A stretch of 64,000 nt of DNA from G963677915 sp963677915 (GCA_963677915.2 CAXXGE010000028.1:1-64000); one strand, 5' to 3'. Shown: positions 17,001-26,063, counted from the stretch's first letter. Notes: generated by a model not told the origin, from the letters alone. Translations and numbers: made by a program.

Positions 17001-18362
17001 ATGGCTTCAGCTAATACTTTATGCAAAAACTTATTAAATGTCAATGACGTTGTGATTGTAAACCATGATTTTTTCACTGACTCTGATGGTGTCAAACACC
17101 TAAGGATCAAAGCACGCCCTAAAAAATGGAAGCAGAACATCTGCCCAATTTGCGGCCAAAAGTGTCCTGGCTACGATCAAGCTTCTACAATCGGCAAGAT
17201 CTGGAGAGGTTTGGACTGGGGCGGCATCATTGTTGAGATTGAATGCCCGACAAACCGTATCAAGTGCCCCGAACACGGTGTTGTGACTGCTGATGTTCCA
17301 TGGGCATACCCGGGAAGCAACTTCACGAAGGACTTTGATCTCACTGCCGCTTGGCTTGCGACCTATCTTCCCCGAAGCACTGTCTCCGATTATATGCGTA
17401 TTGATTGGGCTACCGTCGGCAGATGCATCACCAGGACCCTGAATGATATCGAACCGGAGCGTTCCAGAAGACTCAATGGACTGGTCAATATCGGCATCGA
17501 CGAGACCAGCTACAAAAAGGGACACAAATATATCACCATTGTTGTCAACCACGATACGAACACCGTCGTATGGGCTGCAAAAGGTCATGGAAAAACTGTA
17601 CTGGAACAATTCTATCGCAGCCTGACACCGGAACAGCTGTCTTCAATCAAAGTCGTTACCGGTGATGGAGCCAAGTGGATCACCGAGTGTGTCAACGAAT
17701 TCACACCCGAATGTGAGCGGTGTGTCGATCCGTTCCATGTTGTCGAATGGGCCATGTCGGCTCTTGATGAAGTCAGGCGCGATGCTTGGAGAGACGCATA
17801 CACGGCCGCTCAAGACATCGCCAAAGAACATCCCAGAAAGCCAGGACGCCCCAAAACGGACGATCCGATTTCTGCTAAAGTGACTGAATCAAAAACCAGA
17901 GCAACAGAAATCAAAACGTCCACTTTCGCACTGGGAAAAGCACCCGAGAATCTCACAGAGAATCAGCGGTTGAAGGTGGAAATGATTGCAGCTACCAATC
18001 CACGTCTTTACAGAGCCTATCTGATGAAGGAAAAACTTCGGTTGCTACTTAAGATAAAGGACCTTAACGAAGCAGAGACTGAACTGAAAAAATGGCTTTG
18101 GTGGGCAAGTCACAGTCGTATACCGGCATTCATTGAGCTGAACAAAAAAATCCGGCGGCACAAAGAACACATATTAAACACGATTCGCCTCGGAATGAGC
18201 AATGCAAGAATCGAGGCTATCAACAACAAGATAAAGCTGATTGTGCGGAAAGCATATGGCTTCAGGAATATTCAAAATATGCTGGATATGGTCTATCTGG
18301 TTTGCTCTGATTTGGTGATACCACTACCTAATCGGAAGTCTAAACCGGCTCAACCGGCATAA
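17001..18362 (+). CDS. ISL3-family transposase
   Basis: The 453-residue DDE transposase has an N-terminal zinc-finger region (CPICGQKCPGY and CPEHG), the first aspartate in GLVNIGIDETSYKKGHKY, the second in VVTGDGAKWI and the glutamate in NARIEAINNKIKLIVRKAYG. These are the standard ISL3 family blocks. AGGAAGGAATTATCAC precedes ATG 17001. The reading frame is intact, so the element may still be active. Confidence 0.93.
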   Translation: MASANTLCKNLLNVNDVVIVNHDFFTDSDGVKHLRIKARPKKWKQNICPICGQKCPGYDQASTIGKIWRGLDWGGIIVEIECPTNRIKCPEHGVVTADVPWAYPGSNFTKDFDLTAAWLATYLPRSTVSDYMRIDWATVGRCITRTLNDIEPERSRRLNGLVNIGIDETSYKKGHKYITIVVNHDTNTVVWAAKGHGKTVLEQFYRSLTPEQLSSIKVVTGDGAKWITECVNEFTPECERCVDPFHVVEWAMSALDEVRRDAWRDAYTAAQDIAKEHPRKPGRPKTDDPISAKVTESKTRATEIKTSTFALGKAPENLTENQRLKVEMIAATNPRLYRAYLMKEKLRLLLKIKDLNEAETELKKWLWWASHSRIPAFIELNKKIRRHKEHILNTIRLGMSNARIEAINNKIKLIVRKAYGFRNIQNMLDMVYLVCSDLVIPLPNRKSKPAQPA

Positions 18363-18596
18363 ACACTGGATCTACAGGGAAAACTCACCCACAGGTATCC
18401 ACGAAGAGCCAAAAAATTGAAGTATTAAAGTATCCGGAGATACGTGATCCAAAAGACTTACCGATTTTAGCTTCGGCAATTAATTCCGGAGCTAAAATTT
18501 TCATTACCGGTGATAAGGATTTTCATGTTATAGAAATAGATGTTCCAAGAATAATAACACCTCAAGATTACGCACTTGAATATCTTCCAGATGATA

Positions 18597-20614
18597 TCTA
18601 GTATAGCGTACCGCAAATAACTAGACCAATGACTTGCCTGAATCTTCGTCTGCTTCGTTGTCGTCAGTTGCCGTAGCCACCGCTACGACGCCATCCTACG
18701 CCTTGCAGAACAAAAATTCATTCTGCGCCATTGGCTCAGATATTTACAATACGCGTAACTGTTCAGTCGGCTCGCATTTTCCATTGATTTTGTGACATTC
18801 GCTGAATTTGAAAAAGTTTTAACTGCATCTGCTGCCTGTTGATAGTTTCTACTTTTTATTGGCTGGCAAAATCATCGTACTATTGGCATATAAATCATCT
18901 TTGGCCTTGATTTCAGTGGATAACTTCCATGTGCCACTTGGTCGGCTTATGATTTGCTCCAATAAACCAAGAGTTGTCAACACGTCATAATGACGAAGGT
19001 CTTTTGTGGCACATTCGCCTTTGCCTGCCGTTTTCACTATAATATTAGTAGAGAAAACGAGAGAAGGTGAACCTGTGACTCACGAAGAATTACTCAAAGA
19101 AAACGAAGAACAAAAACAGCAAATTGCATCTATGAGCAAGACCATTGATACCATGTCAAAAACCCTGGAAGCAATGGCTGCTTCTTCTGAGAAGCAGGTT
19201 CAAACCAATGAGGAATTGAACCACACGATTGCCCAACTGGTGAAAACCATTGAATCTTTGAAAGAGCAAATAGGCAAGAATTCCAAAAACAGTTCCAAGC
19301 CGCCGTCTTCTGATGGCCTTGCCAAGCCAAGCCCCAAAAGTCTTCGGAAACCTTCCGGCAGAAAACCCGGTGGGCAAAAAGGTCATAAAGGCAGCGGACT
19401 CACGCTGATGGCAACCTCTGATGACCCGATAGTACACAGACCCAAAGCCTGTAAAGGCTGTCCTTATGAGAATGAATGTGTGAGCTGCGGCCGGTCTGCC
19501 ATCAGGAACGTTATTGATGTCGAAATAAAAACAACCATAGTTCCCCATTACACAGAATCGTATGTATGTCCACTTGAGAAACATCAAGTCATCAGTGGTG
19601 AATTTCCGGATTCAATCAACTCGAGCATGCAATACGGCACCAACGTCCAAGCACTTGCTATAGCTCTCAACACCGAAGGGATGGTGGGCGTGCAACGGAC
19701 ACATGATATCTTGTCCTCTGTATTGGGGTTGCCGATCAGTGTCGGAACCGTCAATGCCATGGTCAGCAGGTTTGCCAATAAAGTGGAAGACACGGTTGAG
19801 AGTATTCGAACTGCATTGCTTAACAAATCGGTTATCCATTGTGATGAAACCGGTCTGCGTACAGCAGGAAGTCTTCACTGGGTCCATAGTGCCTGTGATA
19901 AGGACTATACCTATCTCGGGATAAACAAAAAGCGAGGCAAAGAAGGTATGGATGCCATAGGCTTTCTTCCTGATTTCGATGGGCTGATAATCCATGACTT
20001 TTGGGCTTCCTACTGGATGTATAATCTCCAACATGCCGTGTGTGCAGCTCACTTGCTCCGAGAGTTAAATGGGGTTATTGACCACCATAAGGAGCAAAAA
20101 GAGTGGCCGGAAGCTTTCCAAAAGCTGCTGCTGAAGATGAACAAAGCGAAGAACAAAGCTATGGAAAAAAGGAAAACCTCAATCAGCTATTATCATAGCC
20201 GTAAATTCAGTGATGAATACGACCGGATAATGGCAGTGGCAAAGGAGCAGAATCCAACTCCTGAGAGAGTTCCTGGAAAGAAAGGACGAATCAAAAAAGG
20301 TACCGTTCTTGCCCTCATCGATAGGTTAATCGACCACAAGGGAGAAGTCTGCCAATTTATTCATGATTTCAATGTTCCCTTTACGAACAACATTGCAGAG
20401 CAAAGTATTCGGATGATAAAAATCAAAGCAAAAGTCAGTGGCTGCTTCAGAACGTTAAAAGGTGCAGACACATTCATGACGATAAAGTCATATCTTGGAA
20501 CAGCCAAGAAACATGGCATCAATACACATGAAGCAATTAAAGCAGCTCTTGAAGGCGACGATTATAGGTTGCTATTTGAGGCTGACTGAATAGATACCAA
20601 TACGCTATACTAGA
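18597..20614 (+). mobile_element. IS66-family insertion sequence
   Basis: The 14-bp inverted repeats TCTAGTATAGCGTA (18597-18610) and TACGCTATACTAGA (20601-20614) bound the transposase gene. No clear 8-bp target duplication is visible. The 18612-19060 stretch between the left end and the transposase contains no gene but has several GC-rich hairpins. The accessory tnpA and tnpB of classical IS66 are absent, as in the ISBst12-like subgroup. Confidence 0.8.
19075..20589 (+). CDS. IS66-family transposase (TnpC)
   Basis: The protein starts at GTG 19075 behind GAGAAGGTGA; an in-frame extension to 19006 lacks a ribosome site. Residues 1-70 form a coiled coil with heptads, followed by KNSKNSSKPPSSDG and a cysteine cluster CKGCPYENECVSCG. 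The DDE residues are in VIHCDETGLR, IIHDFWASYW and NNIAEQSIRMIKIKAKVSG. The frame is intact over 504 residues, normal for IS66. Confidence 0.93.
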   Translation: MTHEELLKENEEQKQQIASMSKTIDTMSKTLEAMAASSEKQVQTNEELNHTIAQLVKTIESLKEQIGKNSKNSSKPPSSDGLAKPSPKSLRKPSGRKPGGQKGHKGSGLTLMATSDDPIVHRPKACKGCPYENECVSCGRSAIRNVIDVEIKTTIVPHYTESYVCPLEKHQVISGEFPDSINSSMQYGTNVQALAIALNTEGMVGVQRTHDILSSVLGLPISVGTVNAMVSRFANKVEDTVESIRTALLNKSVIHCDETGLRTAGSLHWVHSACDKDYTYLGINKKRGKEGMDAIGFLPDFDGLIIHDFWASYWMYNLQHAVCAAHLLRELNGVIDHHKEQKEWPEAFQKLLLKMNKAKNKAMEKRKTSISYYHSRKFSDEYDRIMAVAKEQNPTPERVPGKKGRIKKGTVLALIDRLIDHKGEVCQFIHDFNVPFTNNIAEQSIRMIKIKAKVSGCFRTLKGADTFMTIKSYLGTAKKHGINTHEAIKAALEGDDYRLLFEAD

Positions 20615-20688
20615 AGTAAATGTCAACTCGTTGATAAATTAGATTTGTATGGGGATAGTATGTTGTTTGTTATTTTGAACTTTCCACG

Positions 20689-20754
20689 AAAATGAGACCG
20701 TCAAATGACAGTCTCATTTATTGAATTCTACTTTGCGGACAGGGCTGTGGAATG
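20689..20754. repeat. Direct repeat D, copy 1 (with terminator hairpin)
   Basis: AAAATGAGACCGTC...GACAGTCTCATTT forms a hairpin followed by TTGAATTCTACT, GCGGACAGGG and GGAATG. A copy with the same parts lies at 21453-21520, so the two bracket the Phd/ParE module. Confidence 0.65.
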
Positions 20755-20797
20755 CAAAGCCTGATTGATGTATGCGGCGCGATTCCCTTCACAACTA

Positions 20798-20833
20798 TTG
20801 AAGGTGTAGTCAAAATATGATAGAATATGACTA
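20798..20833 (+). promoter_or_regulatory. Promoter and operator of the Phd/ParE module
   Basis: TTGAAG (20798) and TAGAAT (20821) are 17 bp apart. The inverted repeat TAGTCA (20807) and TGACTA (20828) spans the -10 box and is a likely autoregulatory site for the antitoxin. Confidence 0.6.
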
Positions 20834-20851
20834 TGAAATAGAAGGGGTGAT

Positions 20852-21139
20852 ATGATGAAGTTAGATATAAGGCCATCAGCTGATTTAAGAAATCAATATA
20901 ATGAAATTTCAAAACAATGTCATGAGACTCGTCAACCGATTATCATAACTAAAAATGGAAGAGGAGACACAGTTGTTCTTGGTTTGCAGGAGTACAACCA
21001 AATGGAAGCAGAACTGGAATTGCTTCGTATGCTTGCAGAAGCTGAAGAAGATGTGCAGTACGGTCGGACAGATTCTATGCAAAAGACTCTTAATGATTTA
21101 CGTGAAGATTTGTTGAAAAGAGAAAAATATGAACTATAA
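20852..21139 (+). CDS. Phd/YefM-family antitoxin
   Basis: The ~95-residue protein begins with a Phd/YefM DNA-binding fold (LDIRPSADLRNQYNEISKQC, then QPIIITKNGRGDTVVLGLQE) and ends in an alpha-helical, charged toxin-binding tail. Two in-frame ATGs (20852, 20855) follow GAAGGGGTGA; either could be used. It overlaps the ParE-type toxin gene by 11 bases. The pair is bracketed by direct repeats D. Confidence 0.87.
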   Translation: MMKLDIRPSADLRNQYNEISKQCHETRQPIIITKNGRGDTVVLGLQEYNQMEAELELLRMLAEAEEDVQYGRTDSMQKTLNDLREDLLKREKYEL

Positions 21140-21440
21140 AGTGATTCGAACTGAAAAAGCACAGGATCAGATTAGAGAGTTATTGTTTTATATCGCAGAT
21201 GATTCAGGCAGCATTGAAATTGCACTTAACTACTTAGATAAAATGGAACACGCAATTATGAGATTGGCTGAGTTTCCTGAATCAGGTAGCATACCTCACT
21301 ATTCTATACTTAAGAAACAAGGTTATAGAGTTGTAATTGTAGAACGATATCTTGCATTTTACAAAGTGAATCATACTCAAAAAGAAGTGATTATTTACGC
21401 AATCGTTGATGGCAGACAAGAATATAAAAACTTGTTATAA
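21129..21440 (+). CDS. RelE/ParE-family toxin
   Basis: The 103-residue protein has the RelE/ParE fold markers: an early helix pair (KAQDQIRELLFYIADDSGS), the LAEFPESGSIP segment, GYRVVIVERYLAFYKVN and the final strand VIIYAIVDGRQEYKNLL. ParE-type toxins poison gyrase while RelE-type cut mRNA; the sequence does not settle which. It is translationally coupled to the upstream antitoxin. Confidence 0.86.
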   Translation: MNYKVIRTEKAQDQIRELLFYIADDSGSIEIALNYLDKMEHAIMRLAEFPESGSIPHYSILKKQGYRVVIVERYLAFYKVNHTQKEVIIYAIVDGRQEYKNLL

Positions 21441-21452
21441 GTCTAATTATGC

Positions 21453-21520
21453 AAAATGAGACTGTCAAAATACAGTCTCATTTATTGCATTCTACTCGAT
21501 TGCGGACAGGGATGCGAAAT
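21453..21520. repeat. Direct repeat D, copy 2 (terminator of the TA module)
   Basis: AAAATGAGACTGTC...ACAGTCTCATTT is a hairpin with a short T run and is followed by TTGCATTCTACT, GCGGACAGGG and GAAATGG, matching copy 1. It sits 12 bases after the toxin stop codon and also serves as a plausible terminator. Confidence 0.65.
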
Positions 21521-21526
21521 GGTAAG

Positions 21527-21585
21527 CCTCACCTCCAGCTTTGAAAGGATTCTATGTCGTAGGATATAGGGTCCCTTTAATATTT
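21527..21585 (+). other. Possible displaced tmRNA 3' end and terminator (att-like)
   Basis: CCTCACCTCCA (21527-21537) matches the tmRNA end CCCCACCTCCA in 10 of 11 positions and is followed, as in ssrA, by an AAAGGAT hairpin GGTCC-TTT (hairpin repeat H copy 2, 21544-21585). It could be the distal attachment site of the island at ssrA, but the shared core is short. From 21586 to 21926 I see no gene or clear signal. Confidence 0.4.
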
Positions 21586-21926
21586 GGAGAAATGTAACTG
21601 GTAAACTAAAACGGACACTTAGCTTTTGTTCCTCAAGATCAGCCAACTTGTACAGTACATCAAACAGGCAAGTAACCAGCCTGAAGGCTCTCAATATCAA
21701 TATTTTCTACCAAGCAATCAATAATGTCCACTATAAGTTGATCTATAATATAATAAAAGAATGAATTATCTGATGAACAGGTAGTTGAATTCAGGCGAAC
21801 TGTTTCTAAATATATCAGTTTGTAACAACGACGGTACTAATCCATAAGAAAAGGGAACCACTCAAAATGAACCGATCCGCAGAAGAAATCATATAGGAAA
21901 GGAAATGATCGATAATGATGCCGTTA

Positions 21927-23135
21927 TCATTCATACCTTAAAGAATCAATGGGATCAAGGTCAGCTGCTTTTTTCGCCGGGTAGACACCGAATATCAAGC
22001 CAAGGATTACCGAACCAAAGAAAGTTATCAGAATAATCTTAATGTCTACAACAGGTGGAATGTTAATAGTATTGGAAATGATAGCTCCGGTGATAACGCC
22101 CAAGGTTATACCGAGCAACCCGCTAAATCCGGTCATCATAATGGATTCTGTAAGAAACTGCAGGACAATGTCCCGCTTCCTTGCGCCGATGGCCTTTCTT
22201 AATCCGATTTCACGTATTCTTTCAGTTACAGATACAAGCAAAATATTGATAATACCGATTCCACCAACAAACAACGTGATGATTGCAATCACAAGAAAAA
22301 TCAACGAAACCACGTTCAGCACATCGTTGATGGACCTTTGTATTTCTTCCACACTGGTTGCATAATACTTGTCCTCTGTCTGATGGACGAACTCCAAAAG
22401 CCGAACCATTTTGGAAGCTGTTGACGCCATGTCATAACCAGGACTAACGGAAACCTGAATCTGATCCAGGTATTTATCATCAAAAAAAGTTTGGGTTGAT
22501 GTAATAGGCAGATATATCTGCACCGGCAACTCAATCCCTGCCATCAGGTCGCCAAACATGGCGTCTTCTGTATTTAAAACACCGACAACCTTCACCTTCA
22601 TGATGTCATCATAGTCATTATATACCCAAATCTCTTCACCTAAAATCTCATTGGTGCCGAAATATTCCTTGGCATAGGTATCCGTAACTACAGCCACCTG
22701 CCTTTGCCCATCGATATCAGCGGCTGATAAAAACCGTCCTTCAGACATGTTCAATATCTGAAAGCTGGGATACTGAGAAGTGGTGCCAATGACTTGGGCA
22801 GTTCTCGTTCCGTCTTCTACACGAATGCTGGAATTAAACACTTGGGCTGCTGTAATGTTTCTCACTTCTTCAATACCATCAGCAATCAGTTCCATATCTT
22901 TCATTGTCAGCATTTCTGCTGGATTCTCGCCGTCGCCTGCATATTGGACAAAAATAGTATCTGCTCCTAATTTGTTGAATTCTCCCGACATAAACACCTT
23001 GGCTGCATTGCTTATTGCCATAATGGCGACCACAGAGAAAACCCCCATGGCAATCCCCAACATGGTTAGTATGGACCTTAGCTTATTGGAAGTCAGACTA
23101 ATATATGCTTGCTTTAAGTTTTCGCCAAATAGCAT
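21927..23135 (-). CDS. MacB-like ABC transporter permease
   Basis: The 402-residue protein has one N-terminal membrane helix after NLKQAYISLTSNKLRSILTM, a ~220-residue extracytoplasmic MacB_PCD domain, and three C-terminal helices of the FtsX type (LLVSVTERIREIGLRKAIGA). It is the membrane subunit of a MacAB-type exporter whose adaptor ends one base upstream and whose ATPase is encoded at 25362-26063. Such pumps export peptides, macrolides or lipoproteins; the substrate is unknown. It is the last gene of a four-gene operon. Confidence 0.9.
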   Translation of the reverse strand: MLFGENLKQAYISLTSNKLRSILTMLGIAMGVFSVVAIMAISNAAKVFMSGEFNKLGADTIFVQYAGDGENPAEMLTMKDMELIADGIEEVRNITAAQVFNSSIRVEDGTRTAQVIGTTSQYPSFQILNMSEGRFLSAADIDGQRQVAVVTDTYAKEYFGTNEILGEEIWVYNDYDDIMKVKVVGVLNTEDAMFGDLMAGIELPVQIYLPITSTQTFFDDKYLDQIQVSVSPGYDMASTASKMVRLLEFVHQTEDKYYATSVEEIQRSINDVLNVVSLIFLVIAIITLFVGGIGIINILLVSVTERIREIGLRKAIGARKRDIVLQFLTESIMMTGFSGLLGITLGVITGAIISNTINIPPVVDIKIILITFFGSVILGLIFGVYPAKKAADLDPIDSLRYE

Positions 23136-23136
23136 A

Positions 23137-24495
23137 TCATTTCCCTTCTTCCTCCAGGTTGTTGGTAATCTTGACTCTCATACCATCTTGTATGGCAAGA
23201 GAAGGATTTATTATGACCATATCACCAGCTTCAAGACCACTAGTGATTTGCGCTTCAAAATCTGAAGTGATACCTGTTTCTATCTCTCTTTCTTCCACTA
23301 TACCGTCAACGACAACAAATACATATTTATTATTGTCTTTGTCTTCTCTAAAAAGGCTGTAATTGGCTACAACCACATCCGTCAAATGTTTTGTCGTAAT
23401 CTCGCAATCTGTGGTATAGCCAGGTTTCAAATATTCAAGACCTTTTGTAACTGCAATATGGATTTCAATGCCTGTGGTTTGCCGACCGTTAACCATCGCA
23501 TCACTGGCTATAGGAGCTATGAATTCTATCTTCCCGGCGACTTCCGCATCTTTTGGGATTGCATCTCCAGTAATGACCGCGTTCTGTCCTATTGCCATAT
23601 CTCTAATATCATATTCCCGAACATCTGCTTTAATGACCAGATTATCTGTGTCAACAATCTCCATCAAGGGGGTAGAGCCCATGACTATATCACCTTCATT
23701 TACATAAACATCAGTAACAACGCCGGATATCGGTGACTTTGTGTTTTCTGCTATCTCGGACATCTGTTTTTCAAGCTCAGCAATATTAAGGTCTAGACTT
23801 TCCAGGTTCTTTAACTGGATCTGAACATCATAGCCCAAAGATTTACTCGACGTATTGTTCTCTTTGAATATCTGAGACAGGTCGGATTCACTTCGTTCAA
23901 GATTCAATTCGGCTATTGCCACCTGCTGTTTGGCGTCTTCAGCAGACTTTTCCGATGCGTCAAGTTCGGTTTTGGAAATGATTCCTTCATCAAATAGTGC
24001 CTGATTCTTTTCATAAGTCTCCAATTGGTTTTCATACATGGTTGTCGCGCTGGCCAGATTCAGTTTTGCAACTTCCACCGACACTTTCGCCCCGGTGGAA
24101 CTGGATGAAGCAGAGACATTCTTAAGTTTTTCCAGCTGCAATGCCTGTATTTCACGGTTAAGCTCTAGCTGCAATAATTCGTCTTCCATTGAGTCGATAT
24201 CCACAGTAAACAAGACATCGCCCTTAGCAACCTGGTCACCTTTTTCAACAAGCACATCCACCAATTCCATCGTACTGGTGCTAACAATACTTTTCATGTT
24301 CACTTCTTCAACAGTACCGCTAATCAATACTGTGGAGGAGATTTCGCCTTTTTGAATCACTTCAGCTTCTACTTCTTCAACTTTACCATTAAAGACTTGT
24401 ATGCCGTCAAAATCCCCACTGTCTTTTATTAGATTAAAGAATATCATCAATCCTATTGACGAAACAATTCCGATTGCTATTAGCACTTTTTTCAT
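23137..24495 (-). CDS. MacA/HlyD-family membrane fusion adaptor
   Basis: The 452-residue protein has an N-terminal membrane anchor (VLIAIGIVSSIGLMIFFNLI), a split biotinyl-lipoyl domain (VDVLVEKGDQVAKGDVLFTV and SPISGVVTDVYVNEGDIV), a long coiled-coil hairpin between them (roughly residues 105-235) and beta-barrel domains. It is the extracytoplasmic adaptor of the exporter, similar to YknX of Bacillus. AGGAGCAAAAAACTT precedes the ATG at 24495. The 174-bp gap to the Yip1 gene has no obvious terminator. Confidence 0.9.
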   Translation of the reverse strand: MKKVLIAIGIVSSIGLMIFFNLIKDSGDFDGIQVFNGKVEEVEAEVIQKGEISSTVLISGTVEEVNMKSIVSTSTMELVDVLVEKGDQVAKGDVLFTVDIDSMEDELLQLELNREIQALQLEKLKNVSASSSSTGAKVSVEVAKLNLASATTMYENQLETYEKNQALFDEGIISKTELDASEKSAEDAKQQVAIAELNLERSESDLSQIFKENNTSSKSLGYDVQIQLKNLESLDLNIAELEKQMSEIAENTKSPISGVVTDVYVNEGDIVMGSTPLMEIVDTDNLVIKADVREYDIRDMAIGQNAVITGDAIPKDAEVAGKIEFIAPIASDAMVNGRQTTGIEIHIAVTKGLEYLKPGYTTDCEITTKHLTDVVVANYSLFREDKDNNKYVFVVVDGIVEEREIETGITSDFEAQITSGLEAGDMVIINPSLAIQDGMRVKITNNLEEEGK

Positions 24496-24669
24496 AAGTT
24501 TTTTGCTCCTATCCTAGTGTGCTGTACCACTGATGATTAAGTAAAGATGTCAGATAGTTCGTATCAGTGTTAGGCAGAATTCTGAAGGCAATGTGGTGTA
24601 TTGTCAAGAAATTCTAACGATGCAATGGTGCGGAATATCTGAATAGATTGCTTGATTGTCAGTGATACA

Positions 24670-25365
24670 TCACACTAAGTTCGATGCCAGTTGGGACAGT
24701 ACCATGGAGCCTCCTACATAAGTCATTGATAGAGCATAACCCAAGAGTACTGTGATTAAGGCTGCCTTCTTGCTCATATCCGCAACAATCTGCAGACCGA
24801 AATAGGTGACAATCGTACCCCAGATGGTAAATACCTCGACAGTCATTGCCGCCCCATAAAAGAAGGTAGCTTCGATTGAATCGGGGAGCAGGCTAGCCAG
24901 ACTCGTTATCGGTTCAGTCAATGAGACAGCCATACCAACTGCTGTCAATATCATATTCAAAACAACTGCCAATGTTGAGATGATTGCCACATGATAGACC
25001 AATGAAATTATCTTTTTGAATCTAACTTTTGATTTTGCAATTTTTGCACAGATAAAATAATAAGTGCCTGAAATCAATCCACCAATCAGTGCTGTAAAAA
25101 CGCCTTGCAAAGGATAGGTGATTCTTAAGATTTTCATTTGCAACTCAATCATTTCCATTGTTGGTTCAAATCCCAATCCCAACATTTTGTTTTCAAGATC
25201 TGAAATCAATTTGGGTTCGAGGTTATTCCAAAAGATCAAATAATAAAGCATTGGAAATACAATAATAATCAATAACGGTACCATAATATTCGGCTTCCTG
25301 TTAATTTCCGACAAAGCCTTAAGGGGTGATGTTATGATTAGAAGTGCTTTTTGAAAAGAATTCAT
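24670..25365 (-). CDS. Yip1-family membrane protein
   Basis: The 231-residue protein has five hydrophobic segments and the Yip1 domain pattern: SPLKALSEINRKPNIMVPLL at the start and later TYYFICAKIAKSKVRFKKII and VFTIWGTIVTYFGLQI. Its ATG at 25365 is within the stop codon of the ATPase gene (ATGA overlap) with AGGAGG nine bases upstream; a longer frame to 25416 lacks support. Yip1 proteins often accompany MacAB-like exporters such as YknWXYZ, where YknW plays this part. Function in the pump is inferred from context. Confidence 0.82.
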   Translation of the reverse strand: MNSFQKALLIITSPLKALSEINRKPNIMVPLLIIIVFPMLYYLIFWNNLEPKLISDLENKMLGLGFEPTMEMIELQMKILRITYPLQGVFTALIGGLISGTYYFICAKIAKSKVRFKKIISLVYHVAIISTLAVVLNMILTAVGMAVSLTEPITSLASLLPDSIEATFFYGAAMTVEVFTIWGTIVTYFGLQIVADMSKKAALITVLLGYALSMTYVGGSMVLSQLASNLV

Positions 25366-26063
25366 TCCTGCGTACCTCCTATCTGTTTTTCCACTCGCCG
25401 GTCCCCAGTCAAACAACCGTCAGCAAAGGTCACAATTCTTTTGGTGTGCTGCGCAATATCCGCTTCATGGGTAACAATAAGCAGGGTAACACCCTCCGCA
25501 TTCAAATACTGAAACTGTTCCATTATCTCCTCTGATGTCACCGAATCAAGATTGCCTGTCGGTTCGTCCGCCAAAATAATGGCCGGATTGTTCACTAGCG
25601 CTCTTGCGATGGCAACCCGTTGCTTTTGTCCGCCGGACATTTCATTCGGCATGTGGTGCATCCTGTCTCCAAGACCAACCCTCTCCAATGCCTCAATTGC
25701 TCTGAGCGTACGTTCTTTATAGTGGATACCTGAATACACCATCGGCAGTTCCACATTCTTCAATGCTGTAATCCTTGGAAGAAGGTTGAAGGACTGAAAA
25801 ACAAAGCCTACCTTTTTGTTCCTGATCAAAGCCAGTTCATTGTCATTTAACTGATCAACTGCCACATTTTCGAGAGAATAACTTCCACAAGTAGGCCGGT
25901 CAAGGCATCCGATGATATTCATCAACGTAGATTTGCCTGAACCTGACGGTCCCATAATCGATACAAATTCTCCTCGACTGATTTCCAGTGTAACGTCTTT
26001 AAGAGCCTCAACACTTACTTCGCCGTGGCCATAGGTTTTACCCAAGTTTCTGATACTAATCAT
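25362..26063 (-). CDS. MacB-like ABC transporter ATP-binding protein
   Basis: This ATPase powers the exporter encoded by the next three genes. Walker A is GPSGSGKST, the Q-loop lies in FVFQSFNLLP, the signature is MSGGQKQRVAIARAL and Walker B is IILADEPTGNLDS. The family start is MISIRNLGKTYG at 26063, preceded by AAGGCGGGCG; an in-frame ATG at 26105 adds 14 unlikely residues without a ribosome site. It is the first gene of the operon and is coupled to the Yip1 gene. Confidence 0.92.
   Translation of the reverse strand: MISIRNLGKTYGHGEVSVEALKDVTLEISRGEFVSIMGPSGSGKSTLMNIIGCLDRPTCGSYSLENVAVDQLNDNELALIRNKKVGFVFQSFNLLPRITALKNVELPMVYSGIHYKERTLRAIEALERVGLGDRMHHMPNEMSGGQKQRVAIARALVNNPAIILADEPTGNLDSVTSEEIMEQFQYLNAEGVTLLIVTHEADIAQHTKRIVTFADGCLTGDRRVEKQIGGTQE

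Larger units (their letters stand above)
16713..18411 (+). mobile_element. ISL3-family insertion sequence
   Basis: The ~1.7-kb element starts GGCTTCGTGCATAGTTGTGG and its other end read inward is GGCTCTTCGTGGATACCTGT, imperfect inverted repeats of the ISL3 GGCTCTT type. It is flanked by the exact 10-bp direct repeat AAAAAATTGA (16703-16712 and 18412-18421); ISL3 elements normally duplicate 8 bp. It inserted into the PIN toxin gene. It also carries structured repeat R2 between its left end and the transposase. Confidence 0.82.
16480..18601 (+). pseudogene. PIN-domain toxin gene split by an ISL3 insertion
   Basis: The 5' part (16480-16712) encodes MRIMIDTNVLVSAILFP, the first PIN aspartate region, through TPKKIE. 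The 3' part (18412-18601) resumes with V-L-K-Y-P-E-I-R-D-P-K-D-L-P and contains the later acidic sites in FITGDKDF, ending DDI-stop. The pieces join in frame if the ISL3 element and one AAAAAATTGA direct repeat are removed, giving a ~140-residue PIN RNase of the COG1569 type. As it stands the gene is broken. The stop codon overlaps the first bases of the IS66 inverted repeat. Confidence 0.85.

Noticed and set aside
21482..21700. 72-codon minus-strand frame
   Set aside because: It crosses the repeat D hairpin and att-like sequence, lacks a ribosome site and resembles no family.
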